Source of the DNA: Paenibacillus xylanivorans
Lineage (GTDB): Bacteria > Bacillota > Bacilli > Paenibacillales > Paenibacillaceae
NCBI RefSeq assembly: GCF_001280595.1
Contig: NZ_LITU01000008.1
Span: 1 to 52,361, forward strand
Direction of reading: 5' to 3'
DNA length: 52,361 nt
This document shows positions 25,907 to 35,074 of the stretch, piece by piece. The position numbers and the translations under genes are program-made. Position 1 is the first letter of the stretch. Each line of letters starts with the position of its first letter. The notes under the pieces are model-generated. The model ran no database searches and was not told the origin of the DNA. It saw only the letters and a program-made list of their open reading frames with translations.

Positions 25907-27985
25907 TCATTCCACCCACCAGCGTTTGAAATCCTTCCACCATGAATGCTTCTCTTCCTGTATTCCCTGCTGGTTCTGCACTTCGCGACTGTCTTTATCA
26001 TCCTCTGAACCCGAATCGTCCGAAGCGCTGCGACAGACCTCGGTCGGCTCTGTGCCATCAATAAAAACTTCCAGCCGTTTCTCGGCGCAGCCATTGCCAG
26101 CCAGTTTGCCAGATTCGGGATCGATATATACACTGACGACGTTATCCGGTACGGTAAAAATCTTCGGTGGAACACTGGCTAGAGCCTGTTCCGTGAACTG
26201 GGCAAACATGGGTGCTGCTCGACGCCCGTCGGATGTGGAAATGGCTTTGCCTTGATCGTAACCGACCCAGACAGCCGTAGAGAGCTCTGGGGTAAAGCCA
26301 ACTAACCAGGCATCGGTATTCGTTGTCCCCGTTTTACCGGCGACAGGCCGTTTAATGGTTGCAGATACCCGATTACCTGTTCCGCCATTTTCGAATACAC
26401 TTTCCATCAAACGTGTTAATACATAAGCAGCAGCGGGTTCAACGACCTTCTCGGCCTTGTTCTGAGGCGCTTCATAGATTACTCTTCCTGCGGCATCCGT
26501 CACTTGCAGAATGGCTACAGGAGGTGTTCGCTGTCCACCTGCGGCAATAGCGGAGAATGCTGAAGCCATCTCCAGTGGACTAACAGGTGAGGTGCCGAGT
26601 GCAAGGGAGGGTACGGGGCTCATGTTGCTCGTAATCCCTAGATTCTGTGCCATTTTCACCACTTGTTCAGGTCCAATCTGCATAATCGTATTTACCGCGT
26701 AGATGTTGTCTGAAGCGGCGATCGCCTGTCTCAGATCAATCTCACCTAGATACTTATCCCCGAAGTTGCCGGGTTTATAGGTCTTGCGATCATTGTCATA
26801 ATGAAACAGGGTCGGCTCGCTTTTAAACATGGAAGCACTGGTGAGCTGTTTAGATTCCAGGGCTGCCAGATACATAATCGGTTTAAAGGCAGATCCCGGC
26901 TGGCGTGTAGTCGCCAGTACATGGTTAATCTGATTGGTGCGATAATTTTTGCCACCCACCATCGCTTTGATGTATCCGGTACGGGGGTCGATCGATACCA
27001 GAGCAGTTTCCAGCTCGCTTTTGGCATCCATGCCTTTGGCTACGGCGTCTTCCGCCGCTTTTTGTACACGCAGATCAAGCGTGGTGTATATATTTAAGCC
27101 TCCATGATCCAGCATAGCCTCGCTGATTCCCAGCTCCTTGATAGCCAGATTTCGGATATAATCGCGAAAATAGGGTGCACTTTCCACGGTTTTGCGTTCG
27201 CTTTCCGGCTTGAACGAGAGCATTTCCTCATAAGCCTTGTCTGCTTCGGCTTGCGTAATTTTGCCGATGTCAGTCATGGCATTCAATACAACCTTCTGTC
27301 GGTCCTTGGCGTTCTTCATGTGATTATATGGAGAATAGTAGGTCGGACCCTTTGGAATCCCTGCAAGCATGGCACTTTCGGCGAGCGTCAACTGATTGGC
27401 CGATTTGCCAAAATACATCCGTGAGGCTGCTTCGATCCCGTAGGCGCCATGACCGTAATAAATTTCATTCAGGTACATCTGCAAAATTTCATCTTTGGTG
27501 TATTTCATCTCCAATTGTGCCGTGTACATGGCTTCCTTGGCTTTACGGGTCCATGTCTTTTCATGGGACAAATACAAGTTGCGTGCGAGCTGTTGGGTCA
27601 GTGTGCTTGCGCCCTGAGACATCTGCATATGTTCCAGGTTTACGAGAACAGCCCTTCCCATTCCTCGGATGTCGAAGCCGACATGATCATAGAATTTGCG
27701 GTCCTCTACAGCAAGTGTGGCGTTAACCAAATCAGGCGAGATATCTCCCAACTGCACAGGTACCGAGTCTTTGCCGCCCGCCGAGAACGTGGCAATGACT
27801 TCGCCCTGGCTGTCCAGCAGCCTGGAATTGCGATCCGAGTCGGCCAGCGGCAGGCTGGTAGCGTATAGGTAGACCAATCCTGCTGCCGTGGCGATAAGGC
27901 CGAGAATAGCGAGCAGAGTCAGACTTTTGATGACTTTCCATATGCGGAACCCGCGTTTGCGGGTCTTTTGGCTTGGTTGGGTCAT
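25907..27985 (-). CDS. pbpG: Class A penicillin-binding protein (PbpG/PBP2d type)
   Basis: Bifunctional peptidoglycan synthase that polymerises glycan strands and cross-links peptides outside the membrane. About 692 residues: cytoplasmic basic start, membrane helix (SLTLLAILGLIATAAGLVYLY, about 22-42), glycosyltransferase domain with EDRKFYDHVGFD (catalytic Glu about 95) and QGASTLTQQLARNLY, then transpeptidase motifs STRQPGSAFKP with SAFK (Ser about 367), SDN (about 427) and KTGTT (about 553). The C-terminal tail is acidic then Trp-rich (HSWWKDFKRWWVE). ATG 27985 is preferred (AAAGGAG 9 bp upstream) over an upstream start at 28051. In Bacillus PbpG acts during sporulation, so a sporulation role is possible. 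Confidence 0.95.
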   Translation of the reverse strand: MTQPSQKTRKRGFRIWKVIKSLTLLAILGLIATAAGLVYLYATSLPLADSDRNSRLLDSQGEVIATFSAGGKDSVPVQLGDISPDLVNATLAVEDRKFYDHVGFDIRGMGRAVLVNLEHMQMSQGASTLTQQLARNLYLSHEKTWTRKAKEAMYTAQLEMKYTKDEILQMYLNEIYYGHGAYGIEAASRMYFGKSANQLTLAESAMLAGIPKGPTYYSPYNHMKNAKDRQKVVLNAMTDIGKITQAEADKAYEEMLSFKPESERKTVESAPYFRDYIRNLAIKELGISEAMLDHGGLNIYTTLDLRVQKAAEDAVAKGMDAKSELETALVSIDPRTGYIKAMVGGKNYRTNQINHVLATTRQPGSAFKPIMYLAALESKQLTSASMFKSEPTLFHYDNDRKTYKPGNFGDKYLGEIDLRQAIAASDNIYAVNTIMQIGPEQVVKMAQNLGITSNMSPVPSLALGTSPVSPLEMASAFSAIAAGGQRTPPVAILQVTDAAGRVIYEAPQNKAEKVVEPAAAYVLTRLMESVFENGGTGNRVSATIKRPVAGKTGTTNTDAWLVGFTPELSTAVWVGYDQGKAISTSDGRRAAPMFAQFTEQALASVPPKIFTVPDNVVSVYIDPESGKLAGNGCAEKRLEVFIDGTEPTEVCRSASDDSGSEDDKDSREVQNQQGIQEEKHSWWKDFKRWWVE

Positions 27986-28092
27986 GGAACGGGCTCCTTT
28001 CTTTTCTTTCCAGTATGGGAATTCAGTGACACGGATATTCAATCCGCCCATTTAACGGCTTAAAATATAGTTTTTTTGCAGAAAAAACCGTT

Positions 28093-28121
28093 TTGCAGTA
28101 TAAACGTCAATCGCGTATAAT
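28093..28121 (+). promoter_or_regulatory. Sigma-A promoter of speE-speB with a long leader
   Basis: TTGCAG (28093-28098), 17 bp, TATAAT (28116-28121). The ATG of speE is at 28396, so the leader is about 265 nt. Its last 130 nt are GC-rich and foldable, for example CCATAACGCTGTATGG (28287-28302). I recognise no known riboswitch there. Confidence 0.7.
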
Positions 28122-28395
28122 GCAAAAGGGTAATGAAAGATAACAGTTCGGCACAACATACAATAGGCAAGAAGATCGAACAGTGCCATTGTCAGTGATT
28201 CTTTGATCAGTCAGACGCTATGTACGCTCTGGTCAATTTAATCTATATAATGTAGTGAAACGCGGACCTTTCCCGCAGCCAGCAACCATAACGCTGTATG
28301 GCGCCGAACGCTGGACGTGCTTGGGCGAACCGGCAGCGCGTCGCGCTCTGTCAGGTATGGCTGATCATTAACTTTACGGAAAGAAGGTAGAGATT

Positions 28396-29223
28396 ATGGA
28401 ATTGTGGTTTACGGAGAAACAGACCCCCGCATTCGGAATCACCGCGAAGATTAAGCAGACCTATGTAAGCGAAAAGACGGATTTTCAAGATCTGGCTATG
28501 GTAGAGACCGAGGAGTTCGGTAACATGTTGCTGCTTGACGGCATGGTGATGACGACGGTGAAAGATGAGTTCGTTTATCACGAAATGGCCGCTCACCCTG
28601 CGCTGAACACACACCCGAATCCGAAAAAGGTGCTGGTTGTCGGTGGCGGCGACGGCGGAGTTATCCGTGAAGTCATTAAGCACGCTGCTGTAGAAAAAGC
28701 AGTTCTCGTCGAAATCGACGGGAAAGTGATTGAATATTCCAAAAAGTATCTGCCAGAAATCGCCGGAAAACTGGACGAGCCTAACGTTGAAGTGCTGGTG
28801 AATGACGGCTACATGCATATTATAGAGCATAAAAATGAATACGATGTAATCATCGTTGACTCCACAGAGCCTGTAGGTCCGGCTGCGCCACTGTTTGAGC
28901 GCGGTTTCTACCAGGGCATCTATGAAGCGCTGAAAGAAGACGGGATCTTCGTTGCTCAGACGGACAACCCGTGGTTCAAAGCGGATCTGATCCAAAAGGT
29001 AAACAAAGACGTTAAAGAAATCTTCCCTATCGTACATGTGTACGGCTGTAATATCCCTACGTACCCAAGTGGTCTGTGGACCTTTACAATGGGTAGCAAA
29101 AAACATAATCCGCTTGAGGTGGACGAGAAGCAAATTCCAGAGATGGATACGAAATATTACTCTCCACGTCTGCACAAAGCGGCGTTCGTTCTTCCTAAAT
29201 TCGTGGAAGACCTTACGAAATAA
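28396..29223 (+). CDS. speE: Polyamine aminopropyltransferase (spermidine synthase)
   Basis: Transfers an aminopropyl group from decarboxylated S-adenosylmethionine to putrescine. Seen: N-terminal [17 protein letters not shown], the nucleotide-binding motif [13 protein letters not shown] (about 79-91), catalytic and polyamine-binding region [18 protein letters not shown] (about 155-172), QTDNPWF. The 275 residues match Bacillus SpeE. ATG 28396 follows AAGAAGGTAGAG. It begins an operon with speB; the gap is 14 bp. Order ywhD-pbpG-speE-speB is the same as in Bacillus. Confidence 0.97.
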   Translation: MELWFTEKQTPAFGITAKIKQTYVSEKTDFQDLAMVETEEFGNMLLLDGMVMTTVKDEFVYHEMAAHPALNTHPNPKKVLVVGGGDGGVIREVIKHAAVEKAVLVEIDGKVIEYSKKYLPEIAGKLDEPNVEVLVNDGYMHIIEHKNEYDVIIVDSTEPVGPAAPLFERGFYQGIYEALKEDGIFVAQTDNPWFKADLIQKVNKDVKEIFPIVHVYGCNIPTYPSGLWTFTMGSKKHNPLEVDEKQIPEMDTKYYSPRLHKAAFVLPKFVEDLTK

Positions 29224-29237
29224 GGAGGAATAATGAG

Positions 29238-30107
29238 ATGAAATTGGATCAAGCTTATTCAGGTAACGTGTTTATTTGCAGTTCGGAGGACTATGAGAAC
29301 TCCAAAGCGGTCATTTATGGTATGCCGATGGATTACACCGTCAGCTTCCGTCCAGGGTCCCGTTTCGGTCCTTCCCATATCCGTCAGGCGTCAGTTGGAC
29401 TTGAAGAGTACAGCCCTTACCTGGATAAAAGTATTGTGGATATGACTTACTTTGATGCTGGCGATCTGCTTCTGCCTTTCGGTAATGCAGGACGCAGTCT
29501 CGAAGTTATCGGAGAATATATCGGTGGCCTGCTGGCTGACGACAAATTCCCGATTGGTCTCGGGGGTGAACACCTCGTCACTTGGCCTGTCATTCAGCAA
29601 ATGTACAAAAAATATCCCGACCTTATCCTGATTCATATTGATGCACATGCGGACCTTCGTGAAAACTATGAAGGTGAGCCGTTGTCCCACTCAACGCCGG
29701 TGCGTAAAGCAGCTGAACTGATGGGCGGCAAAAATATTTATCAGTTCGGAATTCGTTCCGGCTCCCGTGAAGAGTTCCAATTCGGACGGGAGAACATCAA
29801 CTTCTATCCGTTTGAAGTGGCAGCTCCGATGAAGGAAGCTCTTCCGAAAATGGGTAACCGTCCGGTATACGTGACAATCGATATCGACGTGCTTGATCCG
29901 TCTGCGGCTCCGGGTACAGGAACAGCAGAAGCGGGCGGTATTACGTCCAAGGAACTGCTTGAAGCCATTCACATGATTGCAGGATCAGATGTAAATGTAG
30001 TAGGTTGTGACCTGGTGGAAGTGGCGCCTATTTACGATCCTACGGAACAAACACAAATTGTGGCTGCGAAAATGATCCGTGAAATGCTGCTCGGATTCGT
30101 GAAGTAA
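29238..30107 (+). CDS. speB: Agmatinase
   Basis: Ureohydrolase that splits agmatine into putrescine and urea, supplying the substrate of SpeE. Seen: the manganese-binding motifs GGEHLV (about 113), HIDAHADLRE (about 134-143) and TIDIDVLDPSAAPGTG (about 214-229). The 289 residues match the family. ATG 29238 follows TAAGGAGG by 8 bp; the ribosome binding site overlaps the speE stop, implying coupled translation. An imperfect hairpin follows. Confidence 0.97.
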   Translation: MKLDQAYSGNVFICSSEDYENSKAVIYGMPMDYTVSFRPGSRFGPSHIRQASVGLEEYSPYLDKSIVDMTYFDAGDLLLPFGNAGRSLEVIGEYIGGLLADDKFPIGLGGEHLVTWPVIQQMYKKYPDLILIHIDAHADLRENYEGEPLSHSTPVRKAAELMGGKNIYQFGIRSGSREEFQFGRENINFYPFEVAAPMKEALPKMGNRPVYVTIDIDVLDPSAAPGTGTAEAGGITSKELLEAIHMIAGSDVNVVGCDLVEVAPIYDPTEQTQIVAAKMIREMLLGFVK

Positions 30108-30120
30108 TAAATAGCAAAAT

Positions 30121-30175
30121 AACAGCGTCCCCTGTCTGCGTTAGGTTGAAGCCTGCGTAGGAGGGAGCGTTTTTT
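30121..30175 (+). terminator. speEB terminator
   Basis: AACAGCGTCCCCTGTCTGCG pairs imperfectly with CGTAGGAGGGAGCGTT and is followed by TTTTT. Confidence 0.7.
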
Positions 30176-30211
30176 AGTGGCTAGGGAATCTAGTTAAATT
30201 ACTTAACTTAA

Positions 30212-30241
30212 TTGAACCTCATTTCTGGACTGTGTTATACT
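30212..30241 (+). promoter_or_regulatory. Promoter reading into the 3' end of the small peptide gene
   Basis: TTGAAC (30212-30217), 18 bp, TATACT (30236-30241), with an extended -10 TG at 30233-30234. No plus-strand gene follows; the transcript would start near 30248 and run antisense to the peptide mRNA. Confidence 0.55.
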
Positions 30242-30247
30242 GACTAC

Positions 30248-30465
30248 AAAAGTATTCAGTAATATATTAATTGATATATTACATTCGTGAAGTATATGGT
30301 GATCGGGTTCGACCATATACTAAAAAAAGAGCCTTTACCGCGCCAACGGTAAAGACTCTTAGGACCCGAAAGGCTGTGGACTGCCACGGCGTGCATGAAT
30401 TAAATATTGCTATTCAAGCGAAACCCACCGTCAGGCTGTCAACCTTATGAGGTGGGTTTTCGCTT
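30248..30465 (+). ncRNA. Candidate antisense RNA (possible type I antitoxin)
   Basis: The region is packed with hairpins: AATATATTAATTGATATATT (30261-30280), AGTATATGG/CCATATACT (30291-30321), CTTTACCG/CGGTAAAG (30333-30353) and AAGCGAAACCCACC/GGTGGGTTTTCGCTT (30416-30465). A good promoter lies just upstream and the RNA would overlap the last codons and 3' UTR of the minus-strand peptide gene. The 3' end is uncertain because the last hairpin has only a weak T run. Confidence 0.4.
30325..30361 (-). terminator. Terminator of the small peptide mRNA
   Basis: On the minus strand AAGAGTCTTTACCGTTGG pairs with CGCGGTAAAGGCTCTT, followed by TTTTT. Confidence 0.75.
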
Positions 30466-30576
30466 GCTACGAAACTTTTTGCGCAACCAACGGTAAAGCC
30501 TTCGGATACTCAGCACTAGACTGAGAATCGCAGCAATCCACCGGATTACATCAAGCATCGCCACAAGTTTGACCAT
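30445..30576 (-). CDS. Small hydrophobic peptide with a basic tail, possible type I toxin
   Basis: A 43-residue peptide: a short start (MVKLVAMLD), one membrane helix (VIRWIAAILSLVLSI) and a strongly basic end (RRLYRWLRKKFRSKRKPTS). ATG 30576 is set by AAAGGGGGT 8 bp upstream; a longer frame from 30636 is less likely. Small single-helix peptides with a charged tail, a structured 3' UTR and a converging antisense promoter are typical of type I toxin-antitoxin loci such as TxpA/RatA and BsrG/SR4. I see no direct sequence match to a named toxin. The 12 bp word CCAACGGTAAAG occurs both in the CDS (30487) and in the terminator (30342). It could also be an ordinary membrane peptide. Confidence 0.5.
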   Translation of the reverse strand: MVKLVAMLDVIRWIAAILSLVLSIRRLYRWLRKKFRSKRKPTS

Positions 30577-30790
30577 CGACGTGACCCCCTTTCGGGAAGC
30601 TGCGCCGTGATCAAGAAAACATCCACCGTTATTCAAAGTCTATAACATCGATTGTAGGGCGTATGTTCTTATCCCTCTACCATTTGTTGTATATATGATT
30701 CCGCCCGCGCGTTAAGCGGAAACATGTATTTGGGATGACTCTATCTTAATATTTATGTATAATATGGAAATAGAGGAAGGTGATCTTGTT

Positions 30791-31039
30791 ATGCATGCAA
30801 TCTGGGCACAATTGAGTATGTATCCCAAATGGTTCATAGCGGTTCTTATGATATTTACCATCAATCTTATATTAACGATGACTGTATTCCTCAATTTAAC
30901 ACTAATATTGGTTAATCTCGCCATGCTATATGTTGCCTATAGCATCAGGAGACTTAAATACAATAAACTGCATTTCGCTCTGTGCCTTCTTTTAAGTATC
31001 ACTTTTGTGATTATTGCATTTCAGACATATCCCATTTAA
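30791..31039 (+). CDS. Small membrane protein, about 82 residues
   Basis: I recognise no family. About three hydrophobic segments (KWFIAVLMIFTINLILTM, VFLNLTLILVNLAMLYVAY, FALCLLLSITFVIIAF) with one short basic loop (SIRRLKYNKLH) between the second and third. ATG 30791 follows GAGGAAGGTGA by 8 bp; a longer frame from 30755 is possible. AT-richer than most neighbours. Confidence 0.65.
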   Translation: MHAIWAQLSMYPKWFIAVLMIFTINLILTMTVFLNLTLILVNLAMLYVAYSIRRLKYNKLHFALCLLLSITFVIIAFQTYPI

Positions 31040-31197
31040 ATGAGCTTGTAGTAAGATTAATGATGATCCGCTCATGCCCACAAGATAAAAAATGTGGACG
31101 TGAGTGGTTTTTTTATTGCAATAATGTCACGCGAGATAAACAAATTGTTACGTTAAATCCTGCAAAATGGGGTAAAAACATAGAAGGAGGTGTCACA

Positions 31198-32385
31198 ATG
31201 ACAACGAAGAGCAGAATGACATGGAAACGGATTGGCGCACTCGCACTATCGGTAACGTTGGCTTGGGGACTGGGTCCGGTACATACACTACCAGGCGCTA
31301 ACGCTGCATCCTCCCCAACGTGTGGAAATGGAGATCATGGATTAACGGCTACATTGAAAAAGGGCAGTGGTGTGGAAGACCAAAGACTACAATTTACGGA
31401 TATCGACTTTCTAAACAATACAACCGGGCGAGCCGGGGGCGAAGGATTCCTGATCGGCACCTCGAATGCAGGCTGCACGTGGCAGTCCATTTATACCGGT
31501 CAATGGCAGTTCACACAACTTGATTTTCCGAATAATGTGAATGGATTTGCATTGGCACAGGCGAAGGATTCTCCTACGACGTATCTCATCCGCTCAACGG
31601 ATGGTGGCGCGCACTGGACACGGATGGATACTAAAGGCATACAATTTAAACGTATTGATTTTCGCAATAAAAACGAAGGCTTTGGATACACCTATAATGG
31701 AGCTTATTTGACGAAGGATGGCGGTGCAACATGGAATCGAATCTCCACACCAGCCAATACACGCGGAGCTGTGTTCACGACAGAGAAGCAAGGTTATGCG
31801 GTTGTAGTGGCTCCTGGCTCGGGGTATCGAATCATGCAGACAAGTAATGGGGGCAAGAACTGGACGCAATCGATGAAGGTAACCTCAACAACGTGGAGCG
31901 GTGGAGACTTATACGCAAGCGGTAACCAGGTATGGGCCCTTCTGTATGGCGATGCAGGCATGTCCCAGCAGTCGTATTCTCTCTACGCGAGCGGGAATGA
32001 AGGCAAGAATTGGAGACAGGCCTTCGCTCAATCCACAGCAGGTGGTGGCCCGGCTCCAGGTGCAAGCAGCACGGGGAATGGAAAAGGCCCAGCAGACCCA
32101 GGGGGTCACCCGGGGAACATGGCGTTGATCGGTAATCAGACGGCTTATCTCTCAGGAGGATCACCTGCAGCTGGCAAAGTGGGGATTGGACGTTCTTATG
32201 ATGCAGGTTCCACGTGGAAAAATATCGACCTGAAAGATCCAGGCTATAGCTCCCGCATTTCGTTCCCTTCTGCCAAAACAGGTTGGCTCGTCGTAACAAG
32301 CGACAATTCTCCTGCGATTTATGAGACGACAGATGGCGGAACAACATGGAAGCAAAAAATATTGTTGCCCGCTGAAAACGAGTAA
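31198..32385 (+). CDS. Secreted Asp-box beta-propeller protein (Ycf48/BNR-like)
   Basis: A 395-residue exported protein: basic start, signal peptide (IGALALSVTLAWGLGPVHTLPGANA), then a chain of Asp-box/BNR repeats with the pattern S/T-x-D/N-x-G-x-x-W: STDGGAHW, TKDGGATW, TSNGGKNW, ASGNEGKNW, SYDAGSTW, TTDGGTTW. Such repeats fold as blades of a propeller, as in sialidases and the photosystem assembly factor Ycf48; the sialidase catalytic Arg triad is not evident, so a binding or scaffold role is more likely. A Gly/Pro-rich insert (about residues 283-310) interrupts the propeller. ATG 31198 follows GAAGGAGGTG. Two Cys near the start could pair. Confidence 0.85.
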   Translation: MTTKSRMTWKRIGALALSVTLAWGLGPVHTLPGANAASSPTCGNGDHGLTATLKKGSGVEDQRLQFTDIDFLNNTTGRAGGEGFLIGTSNAGCTWQSIYTGQWQFTQLDFPNNVNGFALAQAKDSPTTYLIRSTDGGAHWTRMDTKGIQFKRIDFRNKNEGFGYTYNGAYLTKDGGATWNRISTPANTRGAVFTTEKQGYAVVVAPGSGYRIMQTSNGGKNWTQSMKVTSTTWSGGDLYASGNQVWALLYGDAGMSQQSYSLYASGNEGKNWRQAFAQSTAGGGPAPGASSTGNGKGPADPGGHPGNMALIGNQTAYLSGGSPAAGKVGIGRSYDAGSTWKNIDLKDPGYSSRISFPSAKTGWLVVTSDNSPAIYETTDGGTTWKQKILLPAENE

Positions 32386-32478
32386 ATGGCATCATGCCAT
32401 GGAATAATTTTAAGGCGATTTCAATCTAAAAGTGTATAAATCTTAACTTAAATGGCCTGATGAGGCCGACATGAACAA

Positions 32479-32523
32479 ACAAGCCCTTTCCGGATTTAAA
32501 TCGCCGGTGAAGGGCTTGTTTTT
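32479..32523 (+). terminator. Terminator before the arabinofuranosidase gene
   Basis: ACAAGCCCTTTC pairs with GAAGGGCTTGT, with an inner CCGG/CCGG, followed by TTTTTGC. Confidence 0.85.
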
Positions 32524-32564
32524 GCTTGAATAAAAACGGTTGAATCCTGTTCAGAAACACGTTA

Positions 32565-32579
32565 TTGTAAGCGATAACA
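32565..32579 (+). promoter_or_regulatory. cre site (CcpA operator) before abfA
   Basis: TTGTAAGCGATAACA fits the catabolite-responsive element consensus WTGNAARCGNWWNCA at every position. It lies 23 bp before the ATG and overlaps a weak -10 (TATTGT at 32563-32568, -35 TTGAAT at 32540-32545), a position where CcpA would block transcription in the presence of glucose. Confidence 0.75.
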
Positions 32580-32602
32580 ATACTTTTTAGGAGGTTGAAA
32601 TT

Positions 32603-34084
32603 ATGGTTGATGTTATTTTAAAGACAAATTCGGAACAAGGATTAATAAAACGCAATATATATGGTCACTTCTCAGAGCATCTGGGGAGATGTATTTATGA
32701 AGGACTGTGGGTAGGGGAAGATTCACCTATTCCGAATACAGAAGGTATACGCAATGACGTGCTGAATGCACTGCAAAAACTTCATATTCCCGTACTTCGT
32801 TGGCCTGGTGGTTGTTTTGCCGATGAATATCACTGGAAAGATGGCGTAGGTCCAAAAAGTGAACGCGCCCGCATGATCAACACACACTGGGGCGGGGTAG
32901 AAGAGAACAATCATTTTGGTACGCATGAATTTTTGAGATTGTGTGAATTGCTCGGTACAGAGCCGTATATCAGTGGCAATCTGGGAAGTGGTACGGTGCA
33001 GGAGATGCAGGAATGGGTGGAGTACATCACATTTGATGGAGAATCTCCAATGGCGAACTGGCGGAAGAGCAACGGACGGGAGGAGCCGTGGAAACTCACT
33101 TATTTTGGTGTGGGTAATGAAAACTGGGGTTGCGGTGGTAATATGCGGCCTGAATACTATGCGGATGAATATCGTCGTTATGCTACATACGTACGCAATT
33201 ATTCCGGGAATAAGATATATAAAATCGCCTGCGGTCCAAACGACAACAACTATCATTGGATGGAAGTGTTGATGCGGGAGGCCGGTCGTTTTATGGATGG
33301 AATTAGTCTTCATTATTACACCATTCCAACAGGTGAGTGGGCAGATAAGGGTCAGGCTACAGGATTTGGAGACGCCGAATGGTTCACGACGTTGAAAAAG
33401 ACGCTATATATGGAAGAGTTGCTTGTGAAGCACTCCGAAATTATGGATAAATACGATCCTGAGGGCAGAGTTGGCATTATCGTGGATGAGTGGGGAACGT
33501 GGTATAACGTTGAACCAGGTACGAATCCGGGATTCCTGTACCAGCAAAATACGATGCGCGATGCTGTACTTGCCGGGATCAACCTGAACATTTTTAACGC
33601 ACACAATAAAAGAGTGCACATGGCCAATCTGGCACAGATCGTTAATGTTCTCCAGTCACTCGTTCTGACTGAAGGAGATAAGATGCTCCTTACGCCTACA
33701 TATCATGTGTTCGATATGTATCAGGTGCATATGGATGCACAGCGATTGGAACTAAACTATGAGAGTCCGGGATATACATTCGGGGAAGAGACCATCCCTC
33801 AATTAAGCTTGTCGGCTTCTCGCAGCAAAGATGGAATTATTCATGTGACAGCGTGTAACCTTAGTCATACGGATGAGCTTGAAGTAGTCTGTCACATTGA
33901 ATCAGCGGATGCTGCTTCTGTATCCGGGCAAATTCTACATCATGCAGATTATGGTGCTTTCAACACATTTGAACAGCCGGATCGGATTCAACCTGCGGAA
34001 TGGAACGGTATTACACTCGAAAATAACAAACTGCGTTTTGTACTGCCTCCGGCCTCTGTTGGAGTGGTCTCTGTAAAGGGCTGA
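32603..34084 (+). CDS. abfA: Alpha-L-arabinofuranosidase, GH51
   Basis: Removes L-arabinofuranosyl groups from arabinan and arabinoxylan oligosaccharides. Seen: start [40 protein letters not shown] (about 70-89), the acid/base Glu in [12 protein letters not shown] (about 173) and the nucleophile Glu in [11 protein letters not shown] (about 297). The 493 residues match intracellular GH51 enzymes and no signal peptide is present, so it would act on imported oligosaccharides. ATG 32603 follows TAGGAGG. The cre site predicts glucose repression. No arabinose transport genes are adjacent. Confidence 0.96.
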   Translation: MVDVILKTNSEQGLIKRNIYGHFSEHLGRCIYEGLWVGEDSPIPNTEGIRNDVLNALQKLHIPVLRWPGGCFADEYHWKDGVGPKSERARMINTHWGGVEENNHFGTHEFLRLCELLGTEPYISGNLGSGTVQEMQEWVEYITFDGESPMANWRKSNGREEPWKLTYFGVGNENWGCGGNMRPEYYADEYRRYATYVRNYSGNKIYKIACGPNDNNYHWMEVLMREAGRFMDGISLHYYTIPTGEWADKGQATGFGDAEWFTTLKKTLYMEELLVKHSEIMDKYDPEGRVGIIVDEWGTWYNVEPGTNPGFLYQQNTMRDAVLAGINLNIFNAHNKRVHMANLAQIVNVLQSLVLTEGDKMLLTPTYHVFDMYQVHMDAQRLELNYESPGYTFGEETIPQLSLSASRSKDGIIHVTACNLSHTDELEVVCHIESADAASVSGQILHHADYGAFNTFEQPDRIQPAEWNGITLENNKLRFVLPPASVGVVSVKG

Positions 34085-34088
34085 TAAA

Positions 34089-34382
34089 ATGGATGCAACT
34101 GTGACAGGTGGACATGTCGAGAAGCAGCAACCATGCAAGGGATGTAATGATCAATATGATGTAAAGATCAGTGAAGCCAAGATGGCCCGGCTCGTGGAGT
34201 TGGCTTCACGCTCACGTCCGGTGGTCCAGGATGCTGAATATGAGCGGCGTTTATCCATCTGCTCCGATTGTCCAGGGGTGCAATACGGTACGACCTGCCG
34301 CTATTGTGGCTGTCTCGTACAGGTGCGCGCCAAGCTGGTAGAGTCGACCTGTCCGTTTCCTTATGAGCCGCGATGGACCTGA
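34089..34382 (+). CDS. Zinc-ribbon protein, DUF6171-like
   Basis: A 97-residue soluble protein with paired Cys motifs: CKGC (about 16-19), then CSDC (about 58-61), CRYCGC (about 71-76) and a last Cys before PFPYEPRW. The middle segment DAEYERRLSICSDCP and the ending fit the small DUF6171 group of Bacillales zinc-ribbon proteins; function is unknown. It starts 4 bp after the abfA stop and lacks a strong ribosome binding site (AAAGGGCTGAT), so translation may be coupled to abfA, although a functional link to arabinose use is not evident. Confidence 0.75.
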   Translation: MDATVTGGHVEKQQPCKGCNDQYDVKISEAKMARLVELASRSRPVVQDAEYERRLSICSDCPGVQYGTTCRYCGCLVQVRAKLVESTCPFPYEPRWT

Positions 34383-34407
34383 TCAAGAGCATATTTCTTT
34401 ATTAATG

Positions 34408-34453
34408 AAGCAAGGCAGAGCTGCACTTTACAGGTGTGGCTCTGCTTTTTTTT
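34408..34453 (+). terminator. Terminator of abfA and the zinc-ribbon gene
   Basis: GCAGAGCTGCAC pairs with GTGTGGCTCTGC, followed by eight T. Confidence 0.9.
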
Positions 34454-34648
34454 GGCGCTGGTGGCCAAAAACTCTGAATTTGGATTTGAATTGAGCGGGT
34501 GAACTGGATATAGTTATACAGTAGAGTGTAGGATAGCGAGCTATCCGGGAATATGAGCGCGTATAGCGGCACAACAATACAGGAAGGGCTGTTCTCACCG
34601 GCCGTGCCTGATTTTGCGTCGCCTCGAATATAATGGAGGTTAACATTC

Positions 34649-35074
34649 ATGTCGAACATGCGACCGGTTCAGATCCGGCTGCACAGCCGTTATGAAGGTG
34701 AAGATGTACTGCAGGAAATGCAGGGTGAAGCCGTGTTGAAAGGACCTGTGCTCTATGTTCGGTATGAAGAGCCACAGATTGGACCCGAGGGCGGTATTAC
34801 CCGAACAACATTGAAGCTGGGCGGACAATCCATCAAGATTATACGTCATGGCGAGGTTGAATCGGAGCAAACGTTTGAATTGAATCGCAAGCTCCCTGGT
34901 TTTTACCGCTCGCCTTATATGTCGTTTGCCTTGTCCACGCATACACAGGAGCTGGAACTTTCCATTCAGGGATTGAGCGCACGCGCAGCGTGGAGCTACG
35001 ACTTTTACCGCTTTGACGAAGAATCCGGACATTTCGCGATTAGTTTGCATATACAGGAGGAACCAATTTCATGA
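34649..35074 (+). CDS. ywiB: DUF1934 family protein (YwiB)
   Basis: A 141-residue beta-rich cytosolic protein of the DUF1934/YwiB family, with a calycin-like barrel in known members; its ligand is unknown. Seen: [13 protein letters not shown] near the start, [32 protein letters not shown] split across strands, and [20 protein letters not shown] at the end. It overlaps argS by 4 bp (ATGA), so the two are cotranscribed and translationally coupled, as in Bacillus where ywiB precedes argS. ATG 34649 follows GGAGGT by 8 bp. Confidence 0.88.
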   Translation: MSNMRPVQIRLHSRYEGEDVLQEMQGEAVLKGPVLYVRYEEPQIGPEGGITRTTLKLGGQSIKIIRHGEVESEQTFELNRKLPGFYRSPYMSFALSTHTQELELSIQGLSARAAWSYDFYRFDEESGHFAISLHIQEEPIS

